A DNA stretch of 64,000 nt from Phaffia rhodozyma (taxonomy: Eukaryota; Basidiomycota; Tremellomycetes; Cystofilobasidiales; Mrakiaceae). Location of the stretch: NCBI GenBank assembly GCA_014706385.1, contig JACGZH010000008.1:1-64000 (forward strand), in the 5' to 3' direction. Below the pieces are notes generated by a model, which did no database searches, had not been told where the DNA came from, and was given only the letters and a program-made list of their open reading frames with translations. Numbering within the stretch: position 1 is the first letter of the stretch; each line of letters begins with the position of its first letter. This document shows positions 33,605 to 44,501 of this stretch, in pieces. The position numbers and the translations under genes are program-made.

Positions 33605-35872
33605 ATGCCTGACGCCTTCTTCTCTAAACCGTCTTCCTCCAAGAGAAAACGGCCGGGAAAGCCCAACAACAGCTCCAGCTCTGCCACTAATGGCAAGACC
33701 CGTCCGACACCGGCTTTGACCAAGAAGAGCAAGCGGGATGAGGAACTCTCGGAGGACGATGGGTCGGACGTCGGTGTCGACGACATGGACTTTAGGAGAG
33801 ACACTCGTGGTGGCTCGAGTGACGAGGAAGAGGCTGAGCGAGCAAAAAGAGAGACCGGAAACGAAAAGAGGCTCAGACTAGCACGAGAATACCTGAAGAA
33901 TGTCGAAGAGGAGCAAGGTCAGATATTGTCTTGTTTCTATCCGTCTCCTTACCTGTATTCTGGCTCCTCGTCACTGTCTGCTGCTGTATCGCTCCGCGTA
34001 ACCTATGACTGATATTGACTTTTCAAATCGGGTATATCCTCTACAATCTTGATATCCACAGATGACGGGACATTCGATGCCGCCGAGATCGATAGAGAAA
34101 TCATGGCGGCTAGACTGCAGGCCGACGTCCTCGCTCACTCACCCAAGATTCACGTCTTTATCTCTCAATCGCTTTCAAAGAGGCCTCGGCAGTTCTTTCT
34201 TCCTCTCCCTAATCACCCACCAACGGCAGCCCGAGTGTCTCCCTCGACTCCTTACATTTACACCTCCACCAAGGCCGGAGCAATCACCAAATTCTCCCTT
34301 CAAACCGGTAAACTCTTGGCTCACTTCCCAAGAGCAAAACGTGCGGCAAAAGGAAAGGATGCTAAAGGAAAAGGCAAAGCTTCCTCATCTGGTGCGCCAG
34401 GTGCACCAGAAGGTCACTCGGACGAAGTGCTCGATCTGGCGATCAGCGATGACGGAAAATGGATGGCTTCGGCCGGGAAGGACGGAGTTGTAGGTTGTTG
34501 GGATGTGGATGGTGAGACTGGCAGATGGGTCCGTGGTCTAAAGGGTCATCGAGACTCAGTCACTGTACGTTTGTATTCTTTCTCTCGTCCGGTTTCCAGA
34601 ATGTTGTCACTGAAAATACATCGTCTCTTCCAGTCCCTGGCGTTCCGTTCGCCAACACTCACTCTCTACACGACTTCCCTTGATCGAACAATTTCTATCT
34701 TTTCTCTCTCGACGTTGTCTCACCTGGAAACTCTGTTTGGACATCAAGATGTCCCCACCGCGCTCTCAACCCTCCGAGCGGAATCCGTTATATCGGCTGG
34801 GTCCAGAGATCGAACGGTCCGATTTTGGAAGATCCCAGAAGAGTCTCAGCTTGTGTTCCGAGGAGGAGGAGGCAGTAAGGGAGTCTGGGAGGAGGATGAC
34901 GATATCGAAGAAGAGCTGGAGCGCTTCAAAGTTCTCCACGGAAGAGAAGGTGAAAAACGAGCCAAGCTGGAAAGGAGGAAGAGGAGAGGGGCCAAAGGAA
35001 AGGACGCATACAGAGAAGGACGGATCGATTGCGTCGCAATGATCGACGAGCAAAATTTCCTCAGTGGAGGAGACAGCGGGTGAGTCTTTTTTCATTCTCT
35101 TGTTCGTGCGTGTCTAACCATGCAACTTCAACACTGACTTATCTCGCCTCGTTTCTTCTTGTTTTGGCAACGGATTTCTTAGTGCTATTGCCCTTTGGAC
35201 TATCACTAAAAAGAAGCCAGTCTTCATCCAACATCTTGCGCACGGAGTAAATGAGCATGTCTCAGAGTCGGAAGGAATCATTGGACAAGCCCGATGGATC
35301 ACCTCGCTTGCTTGTCTGCCCTACGGAGACACCTTTGCATCTGGTGGGTCAAGCATCATGCCTTTTCTCTCTCAAGTTACTGTTTTCTCATCATCCATTT
35401 CCTCTCCTCTAATGCTTGATCTTTCGCTCGTGTAGGTTCTTGGGACGGCTCCGTCCGTATCTGGTCCCTCGCCTCAAATCTCAAGTCTTTCTCACTGTTA
35501 TTCACCATCCCCGCTAAGGGCTTTGTCAACTCACTCCAGTTGATCACGCCATCCTCATCGATTCTCGACTTCACCAACTGGCGATCTCAGAATAAATCTG
35601 CGTCTTCATCTGTATCTTCACTCTCGCCTTCGGAAGAACACGAAACGACAAAAACGACGGCTACTGTTTCGAAGGGTGCTCAACCGGAGTCCTCGATCTT
35701 ATTGGTGGCATGCGTGGGACAAGAGCCGCGTCTCGGTCGATGGATGAAGCTAAAGAGGGAGGATGGCGTGAGGAACGGCGTGGTAATAGCTCATCTGGAG
35801 CTTCGAGGCCAGGCTGAGCAGGAAGAGCTGGATGCCGAGGCGAGGATGCAGGATGCCGAAATCAGTGTGTGA
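33605..35872 (+). CDS. RRP9: U3 snoRNP protein Rrp9 (WD40)
   Basis: Five exons joined in frame. The basic/acidic N-terminus (SKRKRPGK, DGSDVGVDDMDF) is followed by KRLRLAREYL and then DDGTFDAAEIDREI. These are diagnostic for the U3-55K/Rrp9 family. WD40 blades follow (GHSDEVLDLAISDDGKWMASAGKDG, GHRDSVTSLAF, SAGSRDRTVRFW, SGSWDGSVRIWSL). The protein is a U3 snoRNP component needed for 18S rRNA processing in the nucleolus. A lysine-rich insertion lies between early blades and a charged insertion precedes GRIDCVAMI. The start is the first ATG in an open exon. Confidence 0.92.
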
Positions 35873-35962
35873 TCAATAACCAATGCGATTTTTTTGCTTA
35901 GACAATTGTCATCAGACCGAAGAGACAACAAAGTACAAAAAGAAACATGAAGCTAAGAGACA

Positions 35963-36043
35963 TACAGCCACCGGGACTCGAACCCGGACCACGAGTAGAC
36001 TGGTATTGGGAAACTCGTATGATAACCCTTTCACTATAGCTGT
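35963..36043 (-). tRNA. tRNA-Gly(CCC), with intron
   Basis: On the minus strand the acceptor ACAGCTA pairs with TGGCTGT, the D arm is GTGA/TCAT, the anticodon stem CGAGT pairs with ACTCG, and the loop reads TTCCCA, giving anticodon CCC. It carries a 9-nt intron after position 37. The T arm is CCGGG-TTCGAGT-CCCGG. The Gly identity rests on the anticodon reading. Confidence 0.78.
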
Positions 36044-36911
36044 AGGACCAACTGACACATGTCGCAGGTTAATGTCAAACGTACGTCATATGAGCATGAA
36101 GGTGGATGCTCAGATTACGCGCCTTTCCATGTCATTCCATCTTCACATCCTTGTTCTGCTTTATGTTCTCTCAACATGTCAATATCGTCCTCAAGTGTTG
36201 GTCATTCGTTGTTGCACCCAAGTCTTTCGATCGCTTCTTCCTTCCCTAAGTAGAGGTCAACGACTGTCCGTTCTGCTTACCAAGAATTAGGCTTGGTGAG
36301 AGTGACCTTAACCGATGGTTGTCGATACGTGGCCTTTGTGAAATTGAGAGCTCTTAGACCACGAATCACCAAAAGCCTATCAATTTCAGCAGCTGGAGTA
36401 GCCGAGGCAACCATGTCATACCTCAGCATTACTGATGAGCGTTCTGATGTGGAAACGTTTTCTCATCACCTCGACCTCTTTGTGTCTTATGAGCTGTTGA
36501 GATCGATGCTTCCTCATTTGCAGAAGATCCTCCTAATCGGATCGACTGGCTGTGGTTTATTCTAAACGACCTGATAAAGGCTCTACAGTTCACAGACAAA
36601 GACGCAAAGACATGAGCAGGCAAGTACTATTCAATAAAATCGTGCTCCAGAGTTGGTGAATCTCTCCCGGACAACAGAAATCAAATAGAATAAGAAAAGC
36701 CAGTAAGTACGTCGATCACGTCGATCACATCGGTTACATCGGTTACATCCGATTTATCCGATTCATCCATCTCAACTCGCCCCGTCGTCATTCCTTTGGG
36801 TCCTCTCCACTTGTCTAAATCCGTTGAGCGTGGTCATCGTTGAGATGGAAAAGATCCCTATTTCAGATCTAACATTCATCTCTACTCTTTGTTGAGCCAT
36901 TAGTGTCGGTC
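36044..36911. other. Region upstream of the kinase gene
   Basis: No supported gene. A cluster of near-tandem 12-mers (cgtcgatcacgt, atcggttacatc, atccgatttatc) lies at about 36705-36770. Confidence 0.5.
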
Positions 36912-39152
36912 ATGCTACAGATTGACCCATCAGCTCTCCCTCAGGACCCTGTCTCGTACCCAACCCAAGTGTATCCTAGCCGGGTTACTCCACTACCTCT
37001 TATGATCCCGACCTCAGTCCCAATCTCCGTTCCAGCACGATCGGCTGCTCAACCTCCGCGCTCTTCGGCACAAGAACTGCTCCCTGGGAGTCAGAGACTG
37101 GTAGGACAGCATAATGTCGTCATCGAAAAATATCTTTCATCAGGTCAGCTTTATAGGATTCAGATGTCTTGCACGATCACACAAAGCGCCAGTCAGAACT
37201 GATCATATTCTCGCTCATATCATCTTCATATCAGGCGCCTTCGCACATGTTTATCAGGTAAGAACTCCAACGCCTATTGGTGGGACCGATACATTCATTC
37301 TCAAAAGGGTCATAGTACCTGAGAAGCATATGCTTGATGAGATTCGTCGGGAAGTCGAGGTCATGGTGAGTCACACAGCTGTCTGTAGACAGTACCCATC
37401 AGCTCAACTTGTGTTTTTTCATCCATTTCCTCTAGAAACTCCTTCGAGATCATCCGAATATCGTCAGTTTAGTCGATGCAGACGCTTTCCATCTACCTGA
37501 TGGGAACCATGAGGTTCTGATTTTGATGGAAAGTTGTCTAGATGGTGGTATCATCAGCCTGATGAACACCCGGCTTCAAAATCGGTTCACTACGGTCGAG
37601 ATCCTACAAATCTTCATCGACGTGTGCGAAGGGCTGAGTCGGATGCACTCGTTATCTCCACCTCTAATACATATGGATCTTAAGGTGGAAAATGTTCTTC
37701 AATCTGGATCGAGTTTCAAATTGTGTGACTTTGGAAGCGTGAGGACACCAAGAAAAGCCCCAGGAAGCTGGACTGAGCTCAAGGCATTAGAATTGGATGT
37801 CGGATCAAGCACTACTCAACAGTATCGTGCTCCGGAGTTAGTGGATTTCTCTCAAGCAAAAGAAATCGATGAAAAAGCTGGTGAGTGTATTAGTCTTTCA
37901 TGACACGGATCTCTCTGGCTATCTCGGCTGATTTTGCGTTTCCTGTATTATCAGACATCTGGGCTCTCGGCGTCTTCCTCTATAAAATTTGTTATTTTAC
38001 CACTCCTTTGTAAGAACGAGCTCTCGACCAGTCTCTATCTGTTAGAGCCGCAGTCTCACAATGTTTGTTCGCACATGATGATAGCGAAACACGAGGTTCG
38101 GAGGCCGTGGTCAATGTGTCTTATGTGATCCCATCCTTCCCCGTTTATCCTCCAGAGATAAATCTTCTCATTGGTTCGTGTATTTTCACTCTTGATCTTG
38201 TAGAAACGTCAATTCTGAACGTATATATATATCAAACAGGCTCCATGTTACAAGCCAAGCCTACTGATAGACCCTCAGCGGTTGAAGTTTTACAAGCTGC
38301 TCATAGCATCAGAGGCACTCAATCGCAATTCTTTGTGAGTTTACGATGCATCTCTTTCGTCCTTTCAAGGGCTTGAGATTGAACTTGTTCACGTTATATC
38401 ACTTTCATCAGCCTATTCCTGTACCTTCTTTCCAAGCTGGACGAAGTTTATTAGATATCATCACTTCAGTCCCCTCTCCCTCTCCTTCCGTTACGTCTAT
38501 CCCTTCTTTGAATCAGCCCTCCGCTCATCTTGAGATCAACCATACCCCCAACACTAGATCGCACACTCTTCCTGTGTCTCCGATATCGCACAACATGCCT
38601 ACATTGCAGTCGCATAGAGCTCTTAGCCCTCTTCTTCAGCCCGTAAGATACTCCTCGCCGACTTCTTTTGTCAGCCATTCATCCCAGCCGACATCCATCA
38701 GCTCGCCTGTTGGATCCCATTTACCCACAATGCCTCTTGCTAGACACAACGAAATTGGAAACACTTACAAGCAAGCCTCTTTTTCGCCGCCGACGTTTGT
38801 TCATACCAACTACTCCGACTCTCCTCCTTCTACCATACCTTCACCTCATCGAATTGAGCCAATTCATATGCCCCAGGCTGGACCAGACTTCTCTGTTTTA
38901 GTGCCATCTCCACAACCATCGCTTCATTCAACGAGCGCACCACCGGCACTTGTCCAAGGTGGAGCACCTTACCTCAATCCGGCTGTCCATTCTCTTGACG
39001 AGAGGTTGACCCATCCAGACCCTTCCGGGTATCATAGATCAGCATCTGTTGGAGTTGCTCTGGAAGGAAACTCTGATGATACCCATGCATCAGATGTTCG
39101 CAGAGATGTTCAAGCACTTTTGAAGGAATACAACGAAACTGTGGTTCAGTGA
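36912..39152 (+). CDS. Ark1/Prk1 (NAK)-family protein kinase
   Basis: About six exons. The kinase domain shows the glycine loop SSGAFAHVY, the FILKRV lysine, LIHMDLKVENVL, CDFGS, YRAPELVD, DIWALGVFLYKI and DRPSAVEVL. The HxDLKxEN loop and the general layout match Ark/Prk/AAK kinases, which regulate endocytosis and cortical actin. The catalytic-loop Arg of HRD is Met here. The C-terminal part is a long Ser/Pro/His-rich disordered tail of about 250 residues, as in family members with adaptor-binding tails. ATG 36912 is chosen as the first ATG in the open exon. Confidence 0.88.
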
Positions 39153-39342
39153 GATCGAAGGGGTATTTGATGTACAACAAATTTTCCAGGTGTTGCTTGA
39201 TTTGCGCTATATTGCATATATATTTGCTCTTTTTTTCTGCCAACCTCTCGCCCTTACTTGATAATTCTACGCCTCTGTATACTCTATGTCTGACTACTGA
39301 AATATTCTGGACTGGGATGAAAAATGACTATTTCCAGTCGAA

Positions 39343-40457
39343 TTAATTTGACGCTTCTTCATACTCCTTCTTGAATCCGCTTAGAGTGGCCTCATCAACC
39401 TCGGTGGTTGCTTTCTCTAGCGCAATCTCATCAGTGAGCTGAGTTCCAGTTCTGTGAGACAAAAACAGGAACGATTCTCTTGAAGGTGAGCTCAATTCAC
39501 AATCCAGTTCAAGCGATAATGAGAGGGATGACCGTACCCAAGTAGTGCCTTGACAGTTTCTAAGATGAGCTCCTTCACGTTGAAGTTGGCCTGCAAGTGG
39601 TATGATGAACAGGGGTAGAATTCAGTAGCTGATGCGACCATATATACGCTGGAAGAGATATCTACCTTGGAAGAAATTTCCATGTACGGCAATCCTTTCT
39701 TTTTGGCAAAGTCAATGTCCTTTGGCTTCACGGCCCGATTCTAAGGATGTCATATAAGAGTGTCAGGGATGCGACGAAAAAGTTCGTTGTTAAATGACTG
39801 TAGAACCAACCTTGACGTCGTCCACCTTAGTTCCGACAATGATGATAGGCAAAGGTTCAGACCCCTTTCGACCATTAGCCTTGACAATGGCCTACCGAAG
39901 GAATATTACCACCAAGTAAGCGTAAGGTGCCAGACCAGTGTTTCTATGGACAAATACTTGAACGTAAACTCACATCGTACCACTCAGTCAGCGCTTCATA
40001 GCTTAACACGTCGTAGAAAAAGGATGCCGAGAAGATTGACATGAATTCAGCTCATCAGTTGAACAAGTTGAACAAGCTGAATAATGATACACAACGAACC
40101 TTGCCTCCTTGGTTGTATCGAAAAACAGCAAACAAGCATCTGCCTGGAAGAAATTGTGCTCTGGAAGACCACCCTTGGCATGGACGAGGGTATCGTACAA
40201 CTTGAGCGTGGCAGAGCCGGCTGAAGATGTCGAGATGAAAGAATTTAGATTCGATAGATCAGCTTGTTTTTCTCATACGTCTGGAGAGAAATTCCTATCA
40301 ACTGACCAGATGTGTAAAGCGACACGGGGAACACCTCTGTCTTGATCGCGGCGATTTTCTTTTTGTCGCTCTTAGCAGAGGTAAACCGAGAGGCAAAAGC
40401 GGTTCGTCCTGAACCAAACTGACCAGCGAGAACGACTTTGAATTCTTTGGCGCTCAT
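39343..40457 (-). CDS. Degenerate Ran-like small GTPase
   Basis: About seven short exons from ATG 40457 give about 205 residues that align along their whole length with Ran/Gsp1 (KVKAK...FHRKKNLQYYDISAKSNYN corresponds to AVKPKDIDFAKKKG then ISSKANFN here). Signature residues are altered. The P-loop is GQFGSGRTA, Arg in place of Lys. The switch I segment lacks the usual Thr, the DTAGQE motif is replaced by DTLVHAKGG without the catalytic Gln, and NKxD is TKVD. It probably cannot cycle GTP normally and may be a scaffold or pseudo-GTPase (inference). It is convergent with the kinase gene. Confidence 0.82.
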
Positions 40458-41015
40458 CTTGAGAGTTTACAATGTAGATGTGGGAATTGAAACTAGAGGG
40501 CAGGGCTGATTTACAACCGGGAGATGGGGATTATACGTGTGCGGCCTTAGAGGAAAGTTCGCTCGATTTGAATGCACAGGTTAGGAGGCCGATGACGATT
40601 GACATCTTGTTACTGCTTAGTATATTTGTTGACCTCATTTTTATTTTTATTTTTATTTCAAAATCAATACTTGGTCTATCATTTGGAAAGACTAGAGCTT
40701 TCTCCTTTTCTTCACGAAGAGCAACATTTGAGTACACACATCTGGCTTGGAGCTGATACATTTATCTTTCAAAGCTGTTGTTTCAAACATCACTCAGATT
40801 GGATACTTCGCCAATATCATGACCATCCCCGATGATCTGTGATAGAGCGTTGCTCCAAACTCTTCAGTTTACTCAATTCTTCAATCACAGGGTCCCATAG
40901 GCAAAGTTTGCATTAACGTCCTGAGGATGATGTGATCATTGACTGGCCGTACCCACGGAGCAAGGACATAGGCTCATCTTTGATTATTGAAGAAAGAATT
41001 AACAAACACACTCAG

Positions 41016-42978
41016 TTACTTTCCAACCGGATAGACACCTGTCTGACCAATCTCTAATGTTCCAAACTCTTCCTCAGTCACACCAAGTCGATCTCTCGAT
41101 TCAGCCAATAGTCGAACTCTGTATGATGTGATAAAAACAGATGGTAGATCAGATGAAGTCACTGGAGTAAGAGAGGAAAACAGACCAAACAAAAGGGAAC
41201 GAACGGTTCATCGATAGTTTCGGTGGTTAACTGCCATACACCGTAGTGCATCGCGATCGCACGCTTTGCTTTCTATTCGCCCCAATTTGAAACGGCGAAA
41301 ACAGCTGTATCAGAGACCGACCTGTGGAGTCAAAGGTACAAAAGTAGAAAGTGCAGGTTGACATACGATATCTTTAAACAGTCGGACAGCATCCCATGGG
41401 TCACAATGCAACGGACTCATGAATGCTCTAGGGCGATATGCACCCACGGGTACCAGCGCCAAGTCGATAGGCCCATGCTTCTCGCCGATCTCTCGGAACG
41501 CAGGGCAGACGGGAGTATCAGTTGTGAGATGTGAGTCAGGATCTGCCGAAGGGGAAAGGGCTGAGTAACCGGTGTCTCCGGTGAAATAGACCTTGACCCC
41601 GCTAGGGGAAGACGGCTCGAGCGATGGACGAGTCTCAAAAAGAAAGGAAGCCCAGAGAGATTTTTTTCTATACGGACCAAAAGAAGTCGATATGATGCCC
41701 GCCGTAAGAATATATACTGTCAGAGGCCAAAGTTGAACGATAAACACACCTATCAGAAATTCCTCTGGCAGTCATGTGTTGAGCAGGCTTAGCTCCGATT
41801 CGAATAACCCCTTTTCCTGAACCGATATCTACATCGGCTGACTCCCACCAATCGAGTTCAGTAATTTGTTTACTTGCGAATCCTGTCGAGGCCAGATGAT
41901 GAGCGTTGTTAAGAGGTACGACGATGCGAACGTGAGAAGATTCGGGCTTAGAGGCCAGTGCCTTCAGTGTTGGAAGATCCATACTAGGAAAAAAGATGAG
42001 AGGAATGATGGGTTGGAGAGTTAGCAAGCTAGTAACCGATCGCAACATCAGTTGAACAAGCAGAACGAACTGATCATAATGATTATGACTTAGCACCAAG
42101 ACATCAATCTCTGGTATATCTGCCGCTTGACAGGGTGCGGCTGAAGAGACCAATCGGTTTAGTGATTCCATAAGTTTGTCGCATATGAGCAGCCTGGCGA
42201 TGGTCTACTAAGTGAACCTACGAGTGAATCTAGATGGACCCATGAACGAGAACGGGCTGCATCTGTTGGAGAATACTGGGTCTACCAGAATTCGTATCCC
42301 TCGATCTTGGTCTGGCTCCCTTGGAAACTCGATGAGAAAGCAAGCATGTCTGTTGTTCCAAAGAGAATACAAACAACCCGAAATCATCAGCGCTAGAATG
42401 ATTGAGAGCGTAGAGATCTATCTCGGTAGCTTACCCCAACCATGTAGCCTTGATCTCGGCAGGGTGAGAGTCTTGAAAGGAGGCACCAAAGTCGGGAACA
42501 CGAATTGGAAAATGTCGCACAACCTCGCTACTAGGAGGAGATTTCATCTCCCGGAACGAGTGAGCGAACATCTGATGAAGACAAAGAGGTAGACCTCGAT
42601 GAGATGAGATCTTATGACAAGAATCAAGGGGTCGTTTATAGTTTGCGTGAAATTACTCACGCCGAAAATATCCCCTGCTGAAGCATCTCGCCACGAATCC
42701 CATGGATTGCTAAAAACACACGAGGAATAGAGATCAGTTCGGATGGATGGGTTTGGAAGATCAGATCCTGAAGTCTTTGAAACTCACTCAAACAAAGTCC
42801 CTTGTTTGTTTCCCCAATGAGCCGGTTTATCGGCTATAGGACCTTGCCCTTCGCGAGTTGAAGCCCCATCCGCTTTGTGAACGGCCAAGACTGAAGGTGT
42901 GATCATATTAGAGATGGGTCGAATGGTATGTGGTCTTATCGCACTATCTGCCCAGGAGAGAACTCTGAGCCGGAGCAT
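41016..42978 (-). CDS. NAPE-PLD-like metallo-beta-lactamase hydrolase (Fmp30-like)
   Basis: Several exons from ATG 42978. Key segments are HWGNKQGTLFE/NPWDSWRD at the N-terminus, RILVDPVFSNRCSPFSF, the zinc motif HNHYDH formed across an intron at about 42065, VYFTGDTGYS, LVPVGAYRPRAFM, HCDPWDAVRLF and AMHYGVWQL. All match N-acyl-phosphatidylethanolamine phospholipase D; the yeast homologue is mitochondrial Fmp30. It would hydrolyse N-acyl phosphatidylethanolamines. It ends GQTGVYPVGK. It is head-to-head with VPS55 with 351 bp between starts. Confidence 0.88.
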
Positions 42979-43329
42979 ATGAAAGATTTAGGGAAGAGAG
43001 AATGCGCAACAGCAGACGAAGAGCTCTTAACAGTTTCTGGGAGTTGATCCAGATATCAGATATTCTCGGCATGGTTCGCTCGGGCATCGGTGATTAGATG
43101 TCGGTGCCCGGGCGGAGCATGCCGAGTCCGGTCATATTTGAATATTTTACTTATCTGTTGAATATGTGTCGCTTAGATAGGAGCCTTACGTATTGCAGTG
43201 CTCTTCATCTCCCGCTCGCTCGTCTGTCTCAGAGATCTCCGTTCTTACTTATTCTACTCCTCCCGATCCAACATCGTATATATCTCTTCTGGTCGTCTTG
43301 AAAGATTCAATCTAGATAGCTTTCAGAGT

Positions 43330-44343
43330 ATGACCGCAGGGCTCAAAAGTAAGTCACTTTTGCTATGTAGCAGTCTTCGTCTCATCTGAAGGGGTTTCTG
43401 CAAGTGATAGATTGGACGTTTAGTGCCGGTCCACTAATCTATTCACCTGGCGATTCTTTCATACATCATCACATTCTGTTCATAGCCGTTCGTCACTCAT
43501 CCATCGGTATTCGCTTGGAACCGTTCTACGCGCGTGAACTCGTTTAACAACTTGCTTGAAATCACTTTTGACGTTCTTCTTTCCAGGTCGTCTTCTTGGC
43601 TTTCATCCTGGCTATAGGGTTCCTCCTCGTCATTCTATCGTGTGCCCTTTGGTCCAATTGGCTTCCCCTTGTCGTTGGTCAGTTTCTTGATACTTTGAAG
43701 AAACCAGTTCTATCAGAATGCAACTTAACCTATAGAATACAAACGATGGATGCTATTCGTCGACGACATCGAACATCAAGCGGTGACGTTCTTGCTTGCA
43801 CCAGTACCAAACTCGATCTGCACGCGATGTGCAGGAGCGGATGACTTTTCGACAGAATACAACTCGTTCGTTCATGACTGCTCTTCAGCTTTCATACATA
43901 AAGATGCAGACTATTTTACAAACCTGCTGGACTTAATTTTAATCTCGACATCGCGTTTCCTGGCGATGTGTTCGATCTTGTTCAGAGCATATAAGGACTT
44001 TGGCCATTTCCTCACTTCCATGATCGTCGTTTCGGCCTTCTCTCTGCCTCTTATCATGGCCCATACCGGGCTGATTGCTCCGGCCGCCTGCTGGATGAGT
44101 ATGACTGGCGGAGCGCTTGTCTACGGAACCATCCTTGTCTTTTCAGGCGTGTTTGTATGTATATACTGTCTATTGGATCTCTTGAACAGCTTTCTGACAT
44201 ACATCTTTCTCCACATGATGGGCCCTACCTTCTCGGGGTTTCTCAACATAACCAGGCGCCGACAGAAGACGAATACTGATGTTATCAACCAGTGCCTCCT
44301 AAATAATCATAACGTATCACAAACTCTCATATCAATGACCTAG
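43330..44343 (+). CDS. VPS55: Vps55/LEPROT-family endosomal membrane protein
   Basis: Exons give VVFLAFILAIGFLLVILSCALWSNWLPL, then VTFLLAPVPNSICTRCAG, then a run into FGHFLTSMIVVSAFSLPLIMAHTG and MTGGALVYGTI. This four-span arrangement and the LAPVPN and MAHTG-type segments are characteristic of Vps55. Vps55 works with Vps68 in late endosome-to-vacuole transport. The first exon is unclear: MTAGLK at 43330 reads well but the donor leaves one extra base, so the start may be a different exon. The C-terminus after 44160 is also uncertain. Confidence 0.8.
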
Positions 44344-44501
44344 TTCTCAGAACTCTTCACATTGAACTCGGGCAAATGCTTGGGTTGTCGACCTCGGCGA
44401 CTCCACATTATTGAAGAAAGAATATCGATCCTCCAGGAAGTCCTAATGTTGTCAATATGCTATGCATATGCTGACGTCTGACCCTTCCGATAACAGGCAT
44501 A

